Assembly: GCA_013365325.1 (NCBI GenBank)
Contig: JABVXV010000080.1
Span: 62,001 to 126,000, forward strand
Direction of reading: 5' to 3'
Length of the DNA stretch: 64,000 nt
Source: Dipetalonema caudispina
Lineage: Eukaryota > Nematoda > Chromadorea > Rhabditida > Onchocercidae
Shown: one piece after another, positions 1 to 13,000 of the stretch
How the letters are laid out: each line of letters starts with the position of its first letter
How positions within the stretch are numbered: position 1 is the stretch's first letter
Made by a program: the position numbers and the translations under genes
The notes under the pieces: generated by a model
What the model was told of the DNA's origin: nothing
The model's input: the letters and a program-made list of their open reading frames with translations, nothing else
The model's database searches: none

Positions 1-878
1 ACATCACATTTTGTGATCAAGATGGTATCACCCAGTTCTGAAAACATTTTGCCAATTATTTCAACTGTTTCATCTTGACTGAGTCTTCACCAAAATCAAT
101 TCCAACCACGAATAAGTGCCGCTTAAGTCGATGCAAGTAACTTGTACCATTACTCTTTTCACTAGTAAATATGCATTGCATCTCATTGCATCAATCGTAT
201 GAGCATTATTCTACGAAAAAATTCCTCCTTACTCGCGACTTTCGCAAGGCAAAAATTTGGATACGCGCTTAACCAATAGTGCTTGTCTTAACAGTTCCCA
301 AGATAGAGAGATCAGCACAACCTAATATGCATGAAGTTTTTAAACTCGGAGTAATTGGTACATACAATAAAGGCAAAGAATCGGTCAAAATCTAGACTCT
401 TTTCGCAAACTCGTATTCGAAGTAAGAGAATGAACAGAAAAAATTCTCTCGCAAAAGTTCATTTAAATTCCCAACAGAACATTTGAAAAAAAGTTCCGGA
501 AAATCTCATCATGATCAGTAAATTCTACATAAATTCATTGATGTGACTCAAATCACGAGCAAATTACCTGTTGTATTTTTCGGATCTAGTGCCCATAGGT
601 CAATAGGTCGTGAGAAATACTTCTTAATATATTCATCAAAGTCGTTCAATCGACATCGAACCTATAAGTAACATAACATTTACATTATTTTTCACATCGG
701 ATCACTATTTTTTTTGGATACAGCAGTCTTCATCAGATGATTCGATTCTTAATGAAAGGGTTAAAAACCACAATAATTTTTACAAGCTAATTTCATATTA
801 AAGGTTCCACTTTACCTGGACACATGGAATTTTATCATTCCCAATATGTGTGTGTTTTAATACCTTCCCTAACAACAT
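1..878 (-). CDS. mrps-17: Mitochondrial small-subunit ribosomal protein S17, 5' part
   Basis: Exons in transcript order: 878-816, 661-568, 37-1; the gene continues past the left edge. The joined frame begins MLLGKVLKHTHIGNDK, continues with CRLNDFDEYIKKYFSR and DLWALDPKNTTE, and reaches LGDTILITKCD at the edge. This matches the bS17/MRPS17 fold: an N-terminal GKV strand, a tract with a KYF motif, then the family's GDxVLI strand. The protein binds 12S rRNA in the mitochondrial small subunit. All splice sites are GT-AG and the phases fit (0, then 1). I start at the ATG at 878-876 because a strong acceptor (TTATTTTCAG) lies at 912-921, 33 bases upstream, as expected of a trans-spliced leader site. 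The stretch from 911 to 879 is open in the same frame, so a further 5' exon cannot be excluded. Confidence 0.85.
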
Positions 879-3152
879 GTCTAATGTGTTTTTGGATAAT
901 TCGGTCTTGGGCTGAAAATAAACTGAATATTACTAATACAGTATCATAGCAGGTGATTAAGGGAAATTATCTCACTGGTCATTTTAGATCCTGATTTTGA
1001 CTTAAGATTACAATGCTGAAATCCTAAAACTCCGGTGTAAAAATCGAATGGATACCTTATCACATCGTTGACGGTAATAATGATGATATGGTGTAGAAAA
1101 GCGGAGAACAACAAAGTCATGATTTTAATATGTCCACCGGAACTGGAGGAAAACCGTTTAGTTTTGCAAATCCCACAAATACCTAATGAAAATTACAGTG
1201 AGCTTTGATTCATGAAATTGCGTATCTTAAGATGAACTTACGCGAGTAGTTGTGCAAAGCACAGGATCCAACTTCAACAATTGCGCAGCAAAATTCATAG
1301 CTCATTACCTCACCATCCTCAAACCTGAAACATTTTGACTTTAAAGAGCTTCAAAAATCAAAAGAAAATTCAATCCTCAACCGAATAGTTGTTCAACAGA
1401 CTAAACATATCACCAAATCAGTAGATCTATATTGAACTCCGTAATATCAAACAGTAGTAAGATCTAACTCAATATACAAGGCAAAATTCGCAGTAATCCT
1501 CCCAGACAACTTTCAAACATCAGTCACGGTTACATATTCTGCGTTATATTATAAGCAAACTCATTCTCTCTCCAGCAATAAAATCCCCAGAAATTCGTCC
1601 TCAGAAGAAGATCAAAATTACTATCATCGATATGTTGAAAATTAACAGCTGCGAAAATTAGAAACTTTGGCCTTTAGACTTTATTTGGTAATTTTTGAAG
1701 TCTTTTAATAAACAAAACATCTGCAGGAAGCAAAAAAATTCAATTTTCACAGGAATTCCGAAATATCATGATTTCGACCAACAAAAGATAAATGATAGGA
1801 TTGGCTCTGGCACATAATCATTCTAAAAAGGAAGTGGATCGAATTAGATTTCGTCTACAGTTCCCTTGAAAATTTCATTCACATTTTTGAATTCGAAAGT
1901 AATATTTCTACATAAATTAATGGATCCTCACTAAATATCCAGTAAACACTATCAAAGTGCCAGTCCTATAAACCATACAAACAACAGTTTTTTCATTTTT
2001 TTAAACGCATAGAAAGCAAACGCGAACGAACAAATATCAGTATTCAAGCGCTTTACACAAATATATATCTACATTAATTATAATCTCCATTTTCCGCTTT
2101 TTCGGAGCTCCTATTTTTGCAGGCTTCAGAAATCTTGCAAATCGGAAACTTCTCTTCACTCACCTAAATTTTTATGCATACTTCCACTCTCTTCTACTCA
2201 TTTGATTGCTCTTTACTAGCAATAATTTACAAAATTCTGATGTTAAAAATTTTCTTTAAATATGTATATACCCGAATCACGCTTAAACAACTGCAAATTA
2301 ATGATAATTTAAGATTGTATCCGAATTCCGTAATATAGCAGTATTCAAGAACAAATATACAGGAATCAAATTTGAAAACACTAAACATGGTTTTTGACTA
2401 CACAAAAACATACAAGCAAATGGAAAAACAGACGAAAAAGAAGCACGCCAATCGTAATGAGATTCTCAAAAACCTAATAAAAAGAAGAAGAATAGTGAAT
2501 TAAAAAAGAGACACAAAATGGAGTATCGTATATGAAAAAGGTGACGTTTATGGATAAACAAAAAAATAGCAGAATTTCTATATATGCAAAGTAAAAACAT
2601 TTTCTAGCCAATTATCAAATTAAAATCCAGAATAATATGACAAAAATTTTTCAATCTAAAAATTTTTTAACCAGTAGTCTTCACCCTCCTCATTATCTTA
2701 TAACTTGGTGATTTTCTATCCTTACATGAAAAAATTCAAATTCTTTGCAGAATTCGTTATTTGCAAATAATTACAGTGATTTTGGAGGATAAAGAAGTGA
2801 TTTGAAAAATTTTGCTGCGAGCGGAGGAAACAGTAAACGCAAAACTGAAAAATGGAAAATATTCTGGTGAAAAACTGGAATATAAATGAAGAAAATATAG
2901 CACAGCTTTCCAATCCAACTAAAATTCATATTGATTCCTTAATCACTCCTGAACTTCATAAGAATCTACCCAACGATTCACTTGATTGATATAAAACGCG
3001 AAATAGCGTAAATCCTTTAATAAATTATAACTTGAATAGTTCATCCATTTACAGAAGCAATAGAAAGCGAAGCGCTGCACATGATATCACAAGGAATGGA
3101 AAAGTAAATTAAACTGATTGTTTCGTTTACACTATCCGTGAATCCTTCTATT
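879..3152. other. Gene-free spacer between mrps-17 and lis-1
   Basis: No exon-like open frame with splice sites and recognisable homology was found on either strand. It should contain the lis-1 3' UTR and the mrps-17 promoter. A minus-strand ATTAAA (plus TTTAAT at about 3016-3021) lies about 130 bases beyond the lis-1 stop and could be its polyadenylation signal. Confidence 0.6.
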
Positions 3153-6100
3153 TCAACGACACTCCCATACTTTAATCGTCATATCCACACTAGATGTAAC
3201 AACGTAAGGTAAAGACGAATGGAAATCTGAAATGAGACAACTGATACATTTTGAGTATCCATTATTCGACGCCGAACTCTAATCTTTGTGAAACCTAAGA
3301 AAAATAATAAGACCAAACAAGATAATACGAAATGAATGTACGCAAGACAAGGGCAGCACAAGCTAAATGAAAATGACTGGGAAAATTGCATCTGCATGGG
3401 TACGCCAGTTGGCGTTTGAATTAGTCAAAGATCTCAGAATTTCAGATGATTTTTCACAACATCAAATGTAAATGATACTAACCAAGTGAACTGACAAAGT
3501 GCTTGTGGGCATCTAATGTTTTTGCACAACGCTTCTGCGCAATTGCCCATACACGTAGCGTTTTATCATCAGCAACTGAGAGCAGATATTTACCAGCAGG
3601 ATGAAACCGTAATCCACGGACCCAATTATCGTGACCAATCTGAAATGACACCACTGTAGCATTTAAGGAAGACGCCTATTTAAACAAGTTAAAGTCAAAT
3701 TTATTTCCAGTTTTAAAATGAGTATGGAAAGTTTCGTCTTGAAAAAAATAGGTAGTTCCATAGGTAGCTGTTTAATTCGAAGGTTCCCAACTTATTCCCC
3801 AGTACTGCTAATCATTTTAGACTTCTGCCAAGATTTAATAAATGTATATGGGGCACAATTTACGTGGTAATTGAATCAAATGTTGGTTAAGTCAGTAATT
3901 CTGATAATTTAATAGTTTACCAATGTGCAATAATAAACTTGCGGTTTGCTCAACCTTCCAGAAATATGTTTTGTTGTGCTGCAGAAAGAAATAACTAAAG
4001 ACTTACCAGGGTAAACAAACAACATCCAGCATTAACATCAAAAAACTTGATCGTTTTGTCACGAGAACCAGAAACAAGAATCGGTCCCAATTTCGGTGCA
4101 ACCATACTATCACTTTTCTTTGCATCACCGTTCATTTGCACTAAAAATAGTTTCATTTCCAAAAAATAAAGGTTTTAATTCTGACATATCTTTGGTTCGT
4201 TGCACTGTGAACCAATACCTAACACATTCATGCATCTATTTAAACAATTATGAAAACAAAAAGAGATGATGGTAAAACGATTGAAGAAATGAATGAATAG
4301 ACACACAGAACCGTTGAACTGAAAGAGACTATAGATTCGGCAGTACTGAGAACGGTAACAATTCGAACTAAAAAACTGAGTTCTATTATTTAGGATTAAA
4401 GAAAATTTACGCTAAGATATGGAAAGATACAAGGTATGTAAACTTACAAGAATGATCTTGCTCAGCTTCAGCGATATAACGAAGCGCTTTTTCAGGTGCC
4501 CACTGAATACACTCAACAACGTGTTCGTGATCATAGAACTGCATCTTACACTCCTTTGATAATGTATTCCATATGCAAATTGTCTATAACAAAAAATATA
4601 TGAGAACAAACATAAGGAGAATAGAGCTGGCTCATCATTCTTTTTCCAAACGTGAAATTTTCCAAGTGAACACAGAAGCTCCAATTCTGACTTTGCGAAA
4701 AACTCATTTGGCAAAAAAATAAGAATTACCTGATCATTACTACAGGATGCAAATATATTTCCATCGTGATGCACGCGTACCATTCGTACCCATTCATTAT
4801 GGCCAGCAAATGTTCGGACGCAATAACCCGTTGTTACTTCCCACATTTTCACCAAATGATCTCGTGAAGCGGATAGTAAATGATCACCTGAAAAAAAAAG
4901 TAATTAAATCAACTTTATCAACTTTTTTCCACTAAAAGAATTTATTTTTACTTTAATTTACTTCAAACATCCTTTTAAATCCAATCCCACTATGAATAAG
5001 TGCCATAATCATTGATTCACAGCAATGACTATGGCATTTCTTTAGCTTTACTTATTAAATTAAAGAAGAGGAGGGAAGACATTCACACAAACTGGAAATA
5101 TCAAATATTGCTGAGGATAAAATTTTTCCACCGAGAACAGTTATATACAAGGAAGGTAATGATCCAGCCCTCTTCCAGTCTTTCGAATAAGCAACCGCAT
5201 GAATTTCAAAAACTCCGACTTCTTACATTTAAATCCAGAAGTTTAATTCAGCTTAATTAAAAGTAGATAAGAATACCTGAAGGCAGGAATGCGATCGATG
5301 AAATATTATGATCGTGCCCTTTAAGCGTTTTCATACAATCAAATGTTTGTACAAATTCCCATATTTTGATTGTCATGTCAGCAGAACATGATGCTAAAAG
5401 AATTCGATAATTAAGTCCTTTTTTTGTTTTTAAAAAACACAAGAATCTATTTTTATGTTGCCATGATATATCTTTATATTAACAGGTGGTATTGCCGGAA
5501 CCATCATAAGCAGTCCAAAACAAGAAAACTGGCTTGATTATGTTTCTGTGTACCAAAAATAAAAGTAAGTTCGATTTTTGGATCAGAAATAGGTATCATA
5601 TAATCGCGAATCACCAATGTTACTAATTATCTCATTATCTTCAGGAAGGGAACACGAATGAACTGCACCAATTCCCATCACCTGTGCAGAAGAACATGAA
5701 TGGATATTATCGAAAAAATTTATAATCTCAAATAAACAATTCACAAAAATAAGATTCAAAAGACAACTGTTTTGCTATATTTCACTAAATTATAAGCAAA
5801 TATCTGAAGTTTACCTAATAATTTTCCACTACTATCAAATGCAAGGTCCTGTACGGCATCAGTATGACCTTTTAATGATCGCTCGAAGTCACCCGTTTCG
5901 AAATCCCAAACCTGCAAAAAATAGGTCCAATTTCAGCCCTCCAAAAAAGGATAACACTTTCTTTCAAAATTTAGCATATTTATGAATAACATAAACTCTT
6001 GCAAGCAGCACATAATTTAGAAAGTGAATTTAAATTCACTGAACAACGGTAAGCTTACACAAATAAAATTGATTAGTTATGCGAAAGAAAACAAGCATAC

Positions 6101-7094
6101 CAACAATTTACCTTGATTGTTGAATCTTCACTAGAGGACGCAATTATGCTATAGACAGGATGAAATATAACTCGGGTAATCGGCGAACGATGACCACTTA
6201 AACAAAATTTCTCGGGCGGTCGTGGGATCCATTCACCTGGTTGCCGTTTTTCCCTGTAGATAATAAACTTTCTTAGCAAGTAAAAAATATCACGAAAGGC
6301 AAAATCCGAATCAAATAAAATTGCCAAATACGAATAAACCTTTAGCGTGGAACTTCGGGAGAAATACAGCTAGACGATTCATTTCAGAACTCTAGAAATC
6401 AAGTAGGCGTTAATTTTTGCACTATTCAATATCAGAAACGAAATTACTGCAACCTCGTTGGTGCCCCATGTATGTATTCTCGTTCAGCTTCTTGTAACTT
6501 TGCTTCCAAATCCATAACTTTTTTCTGTAAACGGACTACTGATGTCCATTTCTTTTCCAGTAATCCCATTACTTTTTTATCATCGTTTTCCATCTGAAAA
6601 CCTTTCAAGATTTGAAATGTCAGAAGTAACAATTTCCAAGCGGATATGTTACAGAGTAAGTGTCATCAATAAAGCCTTCCACTCACAACCAGTTGAAAAG
6701 AAAAAACTAACTAAGCCTGTCTCCCGTCTGAAAGCATCGAATGATTCAGTATAACCATATGATTGGAGATAATCAGCAATCGCGCGATTTCTGAAAAACA
6801 TAAATTTTACAAAAAATCTCGATTTAAATTTTCCGAAAAAGTATGACGTCATAAATCATTATTTTGTAGTGAGTTAGTTATATTCAGTAAATATTATACA
6901 CAGAAAAAGAAACTGTTTTGAATTTCTTTGTATACAAACCAGCACAGCCGGTATGTGATCAGAGGGCATCACAAACCATTAACATATCATGCAGAAGATT
7001 TTTGCAAAATTGTTTGAGGAAAGCAAAAAAGTATTTGTAAAATTATTTCAACATACAATTCATCGCGCTGTTTTTCTGACAAATTCATTTTCAT
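3153..7094 (-). CDS. lis-1: LIS-1 / PAFAH1B1 dynein regulator, LisH plus WD40
   Basis: Exons: 7094-7057, 6790-6712, 6593-6454, 6253-6112, 5911-5815, 5393-5277, 4887-4730, 4583-4448, 4140-4007, 3639-3483, 3226-3153. They total 1272 bases, 423 residues plus stop; human LIS1 has 410. LIS1 binds the cytoplasmic dynein motor and controls nuclear positioning, spindle orientation and neuronal migration. The N-terminus ([19 protein letters not shown]) is the LisH dimerisation motif, followed by a coiled coil ([20 protein letters not shown]), then seven WD repeats. Typical blades include [27 protein letters not shown] and [15 protein letters not shown], and the protein ends [11 protein letters not shown], as LIS1 proteins do. 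All introns are GT-AG and all phases close. Two in-frame ATGs (7094 and 7088) are possible; the second aligns with the vertebrate start. The linker between blades 5 and 6 (around 4100-4140) differs from vertebrates but is the same kind of loop. Confidence 0.97.
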
Positions 7095-10000
7095 TGTTGC
7101 AAATCGATCTATTCCTTGAATAAAACCAATGGTTGCGACTTGTTGAGAATTTAAATCGAAGAAAAAATTATGACAGAGTTTAGTAGCACGTCAAAATAAT
7201 CAGAAAGCGTGCACAACGCAGTTACTATTGATGTTACTAGAGAAACAGAATCAATATTCGCTCGCAAGCCTAAAAAAAGTGGAATTTCCGCATAAAATAG
7301 TTTTTTTTAATTCCAACAAACAAAAGGTTCTGAACATTTCCAGAATTAAGGAAGAATGAATGATATAAAGCCGCGAAGAGAAGATGAACCTAATAACGAT
7401 TGAAGATACCCCAAATTTTGTCAATACAATTGACTGAATCTAGTGGCAATAAACTGAAACATAAACAACCTACAGAGGAAGCTCAATAATGACAATGAAT
7501 GCAATAACGAAGCATGCTATCTTATCGCAATTAATTCATTTCATCAATAGTCCCAACATACATACATACAGACACAGACATTATATACATATCCCTAATG
7601 GAGCATCTTACCACTATGTAGTAGCACGAACTCTGCATCGACTTTTAAGCGAGAACAAAGGAAAATTCGTCTTAAAGGCATTTAAAATTCACTAACAAAA
7701 CTATCCATAATCAACTTTGTACGATGTTTGCTTTGATAATATTTCATACTTGTTTCAAAAATTCCAGGTCTCGCGATTAAAATTCTAGCTTCCAAAAATC
7801 AAAAAGAATTAAATCACCATAACCCGGTTAAGTGGGATCAACTCTCCAATTAATGAAGGTTTAATTAGAAAACTTTTCCTGCCGGTCTCATCATATCTTT
7901 CAATTTCCGTAAACTGTTACAATTCTTATTTAATTCCAATCACAAGTTCAACTCACAACGAGGTTAAACTTTTTGAAAGATAAGATGACCTCCTTCAGGT
8001 AGTAAACCACTTGGATGGCTGAAAATCAAAAAGAGCTTGAAAAACATTTAACAACAAAATACCTGAAAAGTAATTCGAAAAGGATATATCAACCTTAAAT
8101 CAAAGCTTACGAAAAATGGACAGTTACAAAAATTAAAATAACGAAGACATCCAGCTTGCTCATTACCTTGCACTTTTCTGTCCTCGCCGATGAGTTAAAG
8201 GCTTGAACAATACAAATAGTTAGCCACGGAACGTCCTAGACTTGAGGATTTTAAAGATGAACTACATATTATTGTTTCCATCACTTCCATTAACATACTG
8301 AAAAGTTTTATTCGTACAGTTTGTAATTAATCCCTTTCAAAAATTCAATCTGGTGTACGCCGAAACAAAGAACTGTGACAATGACTCCTCCTGCTGTATC
8401 CTCAAACTGTTCTGAAAAATTCCCTCATTTTACAGAACTCACAAGAGAATACGAAAACCTTGGACAAATTTTGATGAGATTTCGAAAATCTGCCGTATAA
8501 CGGATAATTTTACAGTGAACTAGAAGAGAATTCAAATGAACTTGAAGCGAAAACAATAATATGATGGATGTGTGATGCTTTACTGATACGTTTCGAAACG
8601 ATTTTTTTCTTCGTTTGTGTTAAATCGTATAATGAAAAGAATGATGAGTAAGCTCGAAACAGTCCTTTACCATGGCCATTTGTCATTCAGATTCTGAAAT
8701 AACTGAAATTTGTATCATAAAAAGAAATCAAACGAATAGAAGTCTCCTAGATTTTGCCCGAATTCAATATAATACGTCTCATGGTGTTTTTTAAATTCTT
8801 TCAGGTTATTTTTTTTAACTAATAGGGTAAATCAATAAGATGCAAGTCAGCTGGCGTTGTAGACGAAGCATTTTCTTTTCTGAAGTATTGGAAGAGGCAA
8901 CTGAATCATTTTACAGCTTTTTTAAGTGGAATAATGATAATGTCATGGAAGATATGGCATGAACATGCAAAATGCAAAGTTTAATACGCTATAATTCATT
9001 CGCAAGAACTGCATAGGATTTTTCTAAAGCCTAAAAACAATTCACTAATCACAGTGATTTTCCATATGCTCTTCATGAGAAAATAATTAACTTTTTTGCT
9101 TCCTACATCGAACTTTACTAACTTCTAAACTTCTAATAAATATAATACGACTAAGAGTTTCTAAAAATTATGTTCACAGTAACAAAAAATATTATCGTTT
9201 AAATTAGATTTATATGTTTTTGAGTCAAATAAACGGCTTATCCAAACGGAAACGTAAAAATAAAGCATCGTTTTAAACAAAGCCGCTTATAGCAATCATC
9301 ACGGTTTGCATAACATCTTTGATCACTCCATAACCGACCAATAACTCAACAACATTCCATCAATTTTTCAAATTCGAGAAAAAAAAGCGTGATAAGGAGC
9401 TAGTAAAGGTTTAAAATTAAAACGACAGCTTTATAAATAATCGTTACTTCTAGCGGTAGAAGAGAAATTAAAACAATGAATTAATTTCATTTACAAAAAT
9501 CTTCCATTCCCTCCATTCCTATCAAGACACAAACCCATACGCTAGAAGTTTATGACAAAAGAGCAATTCATTTCATCAGTACTAACTTGTCTGTGAAAAG
9601 AATAGGTAAAGGTTACTAAAAAATTAAGTGACAAGAATCAGAGATGAAGTGAAATGTTCATACTGCGAAGAGGACAGGTTAGAGCATATCTCATCAAATC
9701 CTAAAATCATTTTCTGAATGGCATACCATCAGAAGAAAGGTATATTAATATAGCGCAAAAATTGTCAGACGTTTGACAAGGAACTGAATGGAGAAAAGGA
9801 AAAAAAAACTGGAGATGAGAAACACCGAAGGTGTGACACTCTCGACCAAATGGTCATTCGGAAATATGCAACAATACAAAGCTTCCCAGAAGTAATTTCG
9901 ATAAATGTTAAATGCATGCACCCAGTTATTCATCACCAAACGTATGAGGTTATGCCTATCTGCTTGATCATCTCAGCTACATCAAATTATGTTTTTGAAA

Positions 10001-13000
10001 TATCCATCTTACTTCAACTTTTACAACTCCATGTTATGATCGAAAATTCAGATAATCAGGACTTCTGAATTCTGAACTATCTAATATCTAATTCAAGTGA
10101 GCATCTTTATAGTGGTCGCTTTCTCACCTTCCGAAATATTTCCGTTAATTTGATAAGCAATAACACATTTATAAAAACAAAAGCTGTCAGAATTAATCCA
10201 ACAATAATAACATATCATTAAATTTAATATATGAAGAAAATCTAATCCTTCTTCATGTACAAATTTTCAACAGCCATGTTTTATGTCCTGCGCACAGCAT
10301 GTTTTACGTCATGGAATCTGAGTATTCACAACCGATTCCTCAGATACTTTTTCTTCCAAGATATAAAACAGCTGCTGACTGGTATCTGACCACATTAGAG
10401 GGGAAAATGGTTTTGCGTACCAAAGTAACAGATATATAGCCTACATGGTATCTCAAAACGTCTTGCAACTCTCGTAAACATTACTTCACAACTCTATACA
10501 TCCGAGCAGAGATGGAGTTTCTTTAGGAAACTATTATTTATCAGGAAAAAGAAACTTATTTCTGTCCATTTCATCAAATTGTAAGCGAAAGAGTTCGTCC
10601 TCACATCTAGTTCAATAATTATTCCAGCAAGAAAGCAAACTTATCGGAAATTCGAAAAGAAGGCCAGGGCATTACATAATAATGTTCTTTTGCATTTTAA
10701 AAATCAAACTTAGAGTTCGTAAAAAGCAGCTGAATGGAGAAAAACTCATCCAAAAGTTTGTTAAAATGAGTACATATCTTCATTTTCAGGAAGCAGCAAT
10801 CGAACTTTGCTAATATTTTCTTTTCTTTTCTAGGATTTCTTGCAAAAAAAAGGCAACCACCAAAAGAAGAAAAAGAGGAAAAAACAATTCACTCTCAATT
10901 CAAGATAAGATTTAAAAAATTCTTGCTTTTAAATCAATGACTCAAAGGCTGAAAAAATTAGGCTGACTGATTATGCAGAATAATGGGGAAGAATGACACT
11001 GGATATTCTAGCCATCTGAAAAAAATTCGTGGTTCCAAGAAAACTTGAACGTAAGAAAAAAAAACTACCTTTCTTGCGAGCAGAAATGATAAAAAAAAGA
11101 TGAAGGAAAACTACTGCGTAATAAAATAATAGAATAATTCTTCACAATAGCAGGGAAATGATCAACAATAAAATTTAATTAACGTACTAACATCCACCAC
11201 TTAAACGTAAAGATGTTTTGCTTGCAAACAAGATTAAGTTCTCAAAAGCATCCAAATGTTACTAGGCTAATAGTAAGTTTTCAAAGAAGAAGCATATTTA
11301 AATCCAGTAACTTTCTGTGTTTACCTTTTACGTCACACTTAACTATTAGACTAGTCCAATCGTCAGTATACTTCTATACAAAATATTTACAGTATCAACT
11401 AATAAATCATTAACAGTCATCGCTCGCTATTTAGTGCACTTTTCTCCATATTTCTCTGCAAAGTTTGTTTCAGCGGATGCCGGTCGACTGTGTATGCTCC
11501 ATTATGTTCCTACATATCAGTGTTGTTACCTAATACCTCAGACAATCTCCAATTCGATAGCTTAAAAGTATACATAAACAAAAAATGCAAATATGATTTA
11601 ATATGATGTCAGAGCTTTTATTGAACTTGATATTTTAGCCTCTCTTTTTTCGAAGCAAGTTACTAAATAGATATTTTTCCTGCTTATGACAGTCATTCGC
11701 TTACGCATTTTGCACAAAAACATTGACATAAAAGTACATACGCTTGAGGTAATTTTATTAATTCTTCTTCTTATCATTGTTATGTATGGTTATGATTTCA
11801 GGGTTTTTCGAATTAAAGGAAGGTTGCAATTAAGGAATTTTCAGGAATTTTCAACGCATATTGCAGGTATTTTGGGTCGTCAATATAGCCCTGCCAACAA
11901 AATGGATTAACCAAAATTCTAGATCTGAAAATGAACGATAGACATGCAGGATCAGCAAAGACGGTTCGAAATATACCAAAAATAAAGAAAGAAATTTGTT
12001 TAGACGTATTTTATGTGTCCTGACAAATTCATCCTGACTTTTACAGGAACAATCAATCTGCTGTGCAACAAAACAATCAACAGGGTGTCTTCTCACTTAA
12101 AAAAGCCCATATTGGTACGATATAATTTTTTGGTTACGAATTGGTGTCAGACTAATCAATGCGACCCATTTTAAATCCTGAAAAAAAACTCTTATTTCCG
12201 GAATACCAGTCACCCCCTCCCACATGTCATGACCCGCTATATGAAACACACTTAGAAAAGCAAAAAACATATCAGCCGTAAAAAAACTGACAAAAACTAC
12301 GGAATTAGATTCAGTAAAAACAAACCAATTTTTGAAAAAAGAGAGAGAGTAAACTTTCCTATATTCAAGAAAATCTGACCTATGAACATCAAGAGATCTG
12401 CACACAGAGAAGTAGGGACAATTGAAAGCAGCTGATAGATATATTCCGGAAGCTTTATGCAATCAAACGGGACGATTTCGACTATCTTCATTGTAATTTT
12501 CTATCGGGAAAGTCACCTGTGAATCTTTGATCTGATGTATCGTTGTTGCATTCACGTCTGAGAAACACTACATCACATTAATCCACCGGACATTCAACTA
12601 ATGAATCAAACGATGTTTGATAGTATCCAAAATTACACCTATAATACGCATATATATATCGATTACATATATCTTTCCAAGTATTTGAAAAGGAAAGAAT
12701 GCAAGGAAGATTCTCCCCATTACACACCCTTCTTTTCTACCATTCTCGTGCCCTCCCTTTTAGCACATCTCCTCCAAATGAGAGGATCAGGACGAATCAA
12801 AGAAAGACAAAGTGTAGGTCTGAACATGAAAAGAATGTTAAAAAGAATGGACGGAAGGAGGTAGAGAAAGGGTCGGTTCGATGATATCGAAAAGTATGGA
12901 TGCCATCACCACCACTATCGCCAGCACACATCATACGATTGCAGTAGCTCCCCATCTTTCCCTTTTTCCTCTCTTCCCTGCTCGCTATGCTGACTGGTTG

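Noticed and set aside
12097..12491. Overlapping minus-strand frames of 121 and 64 codons
   Set aside because: No homology, no splice sites that extend them, and hydrophobic low-complexity composition typical of translated AT-rich DNA.
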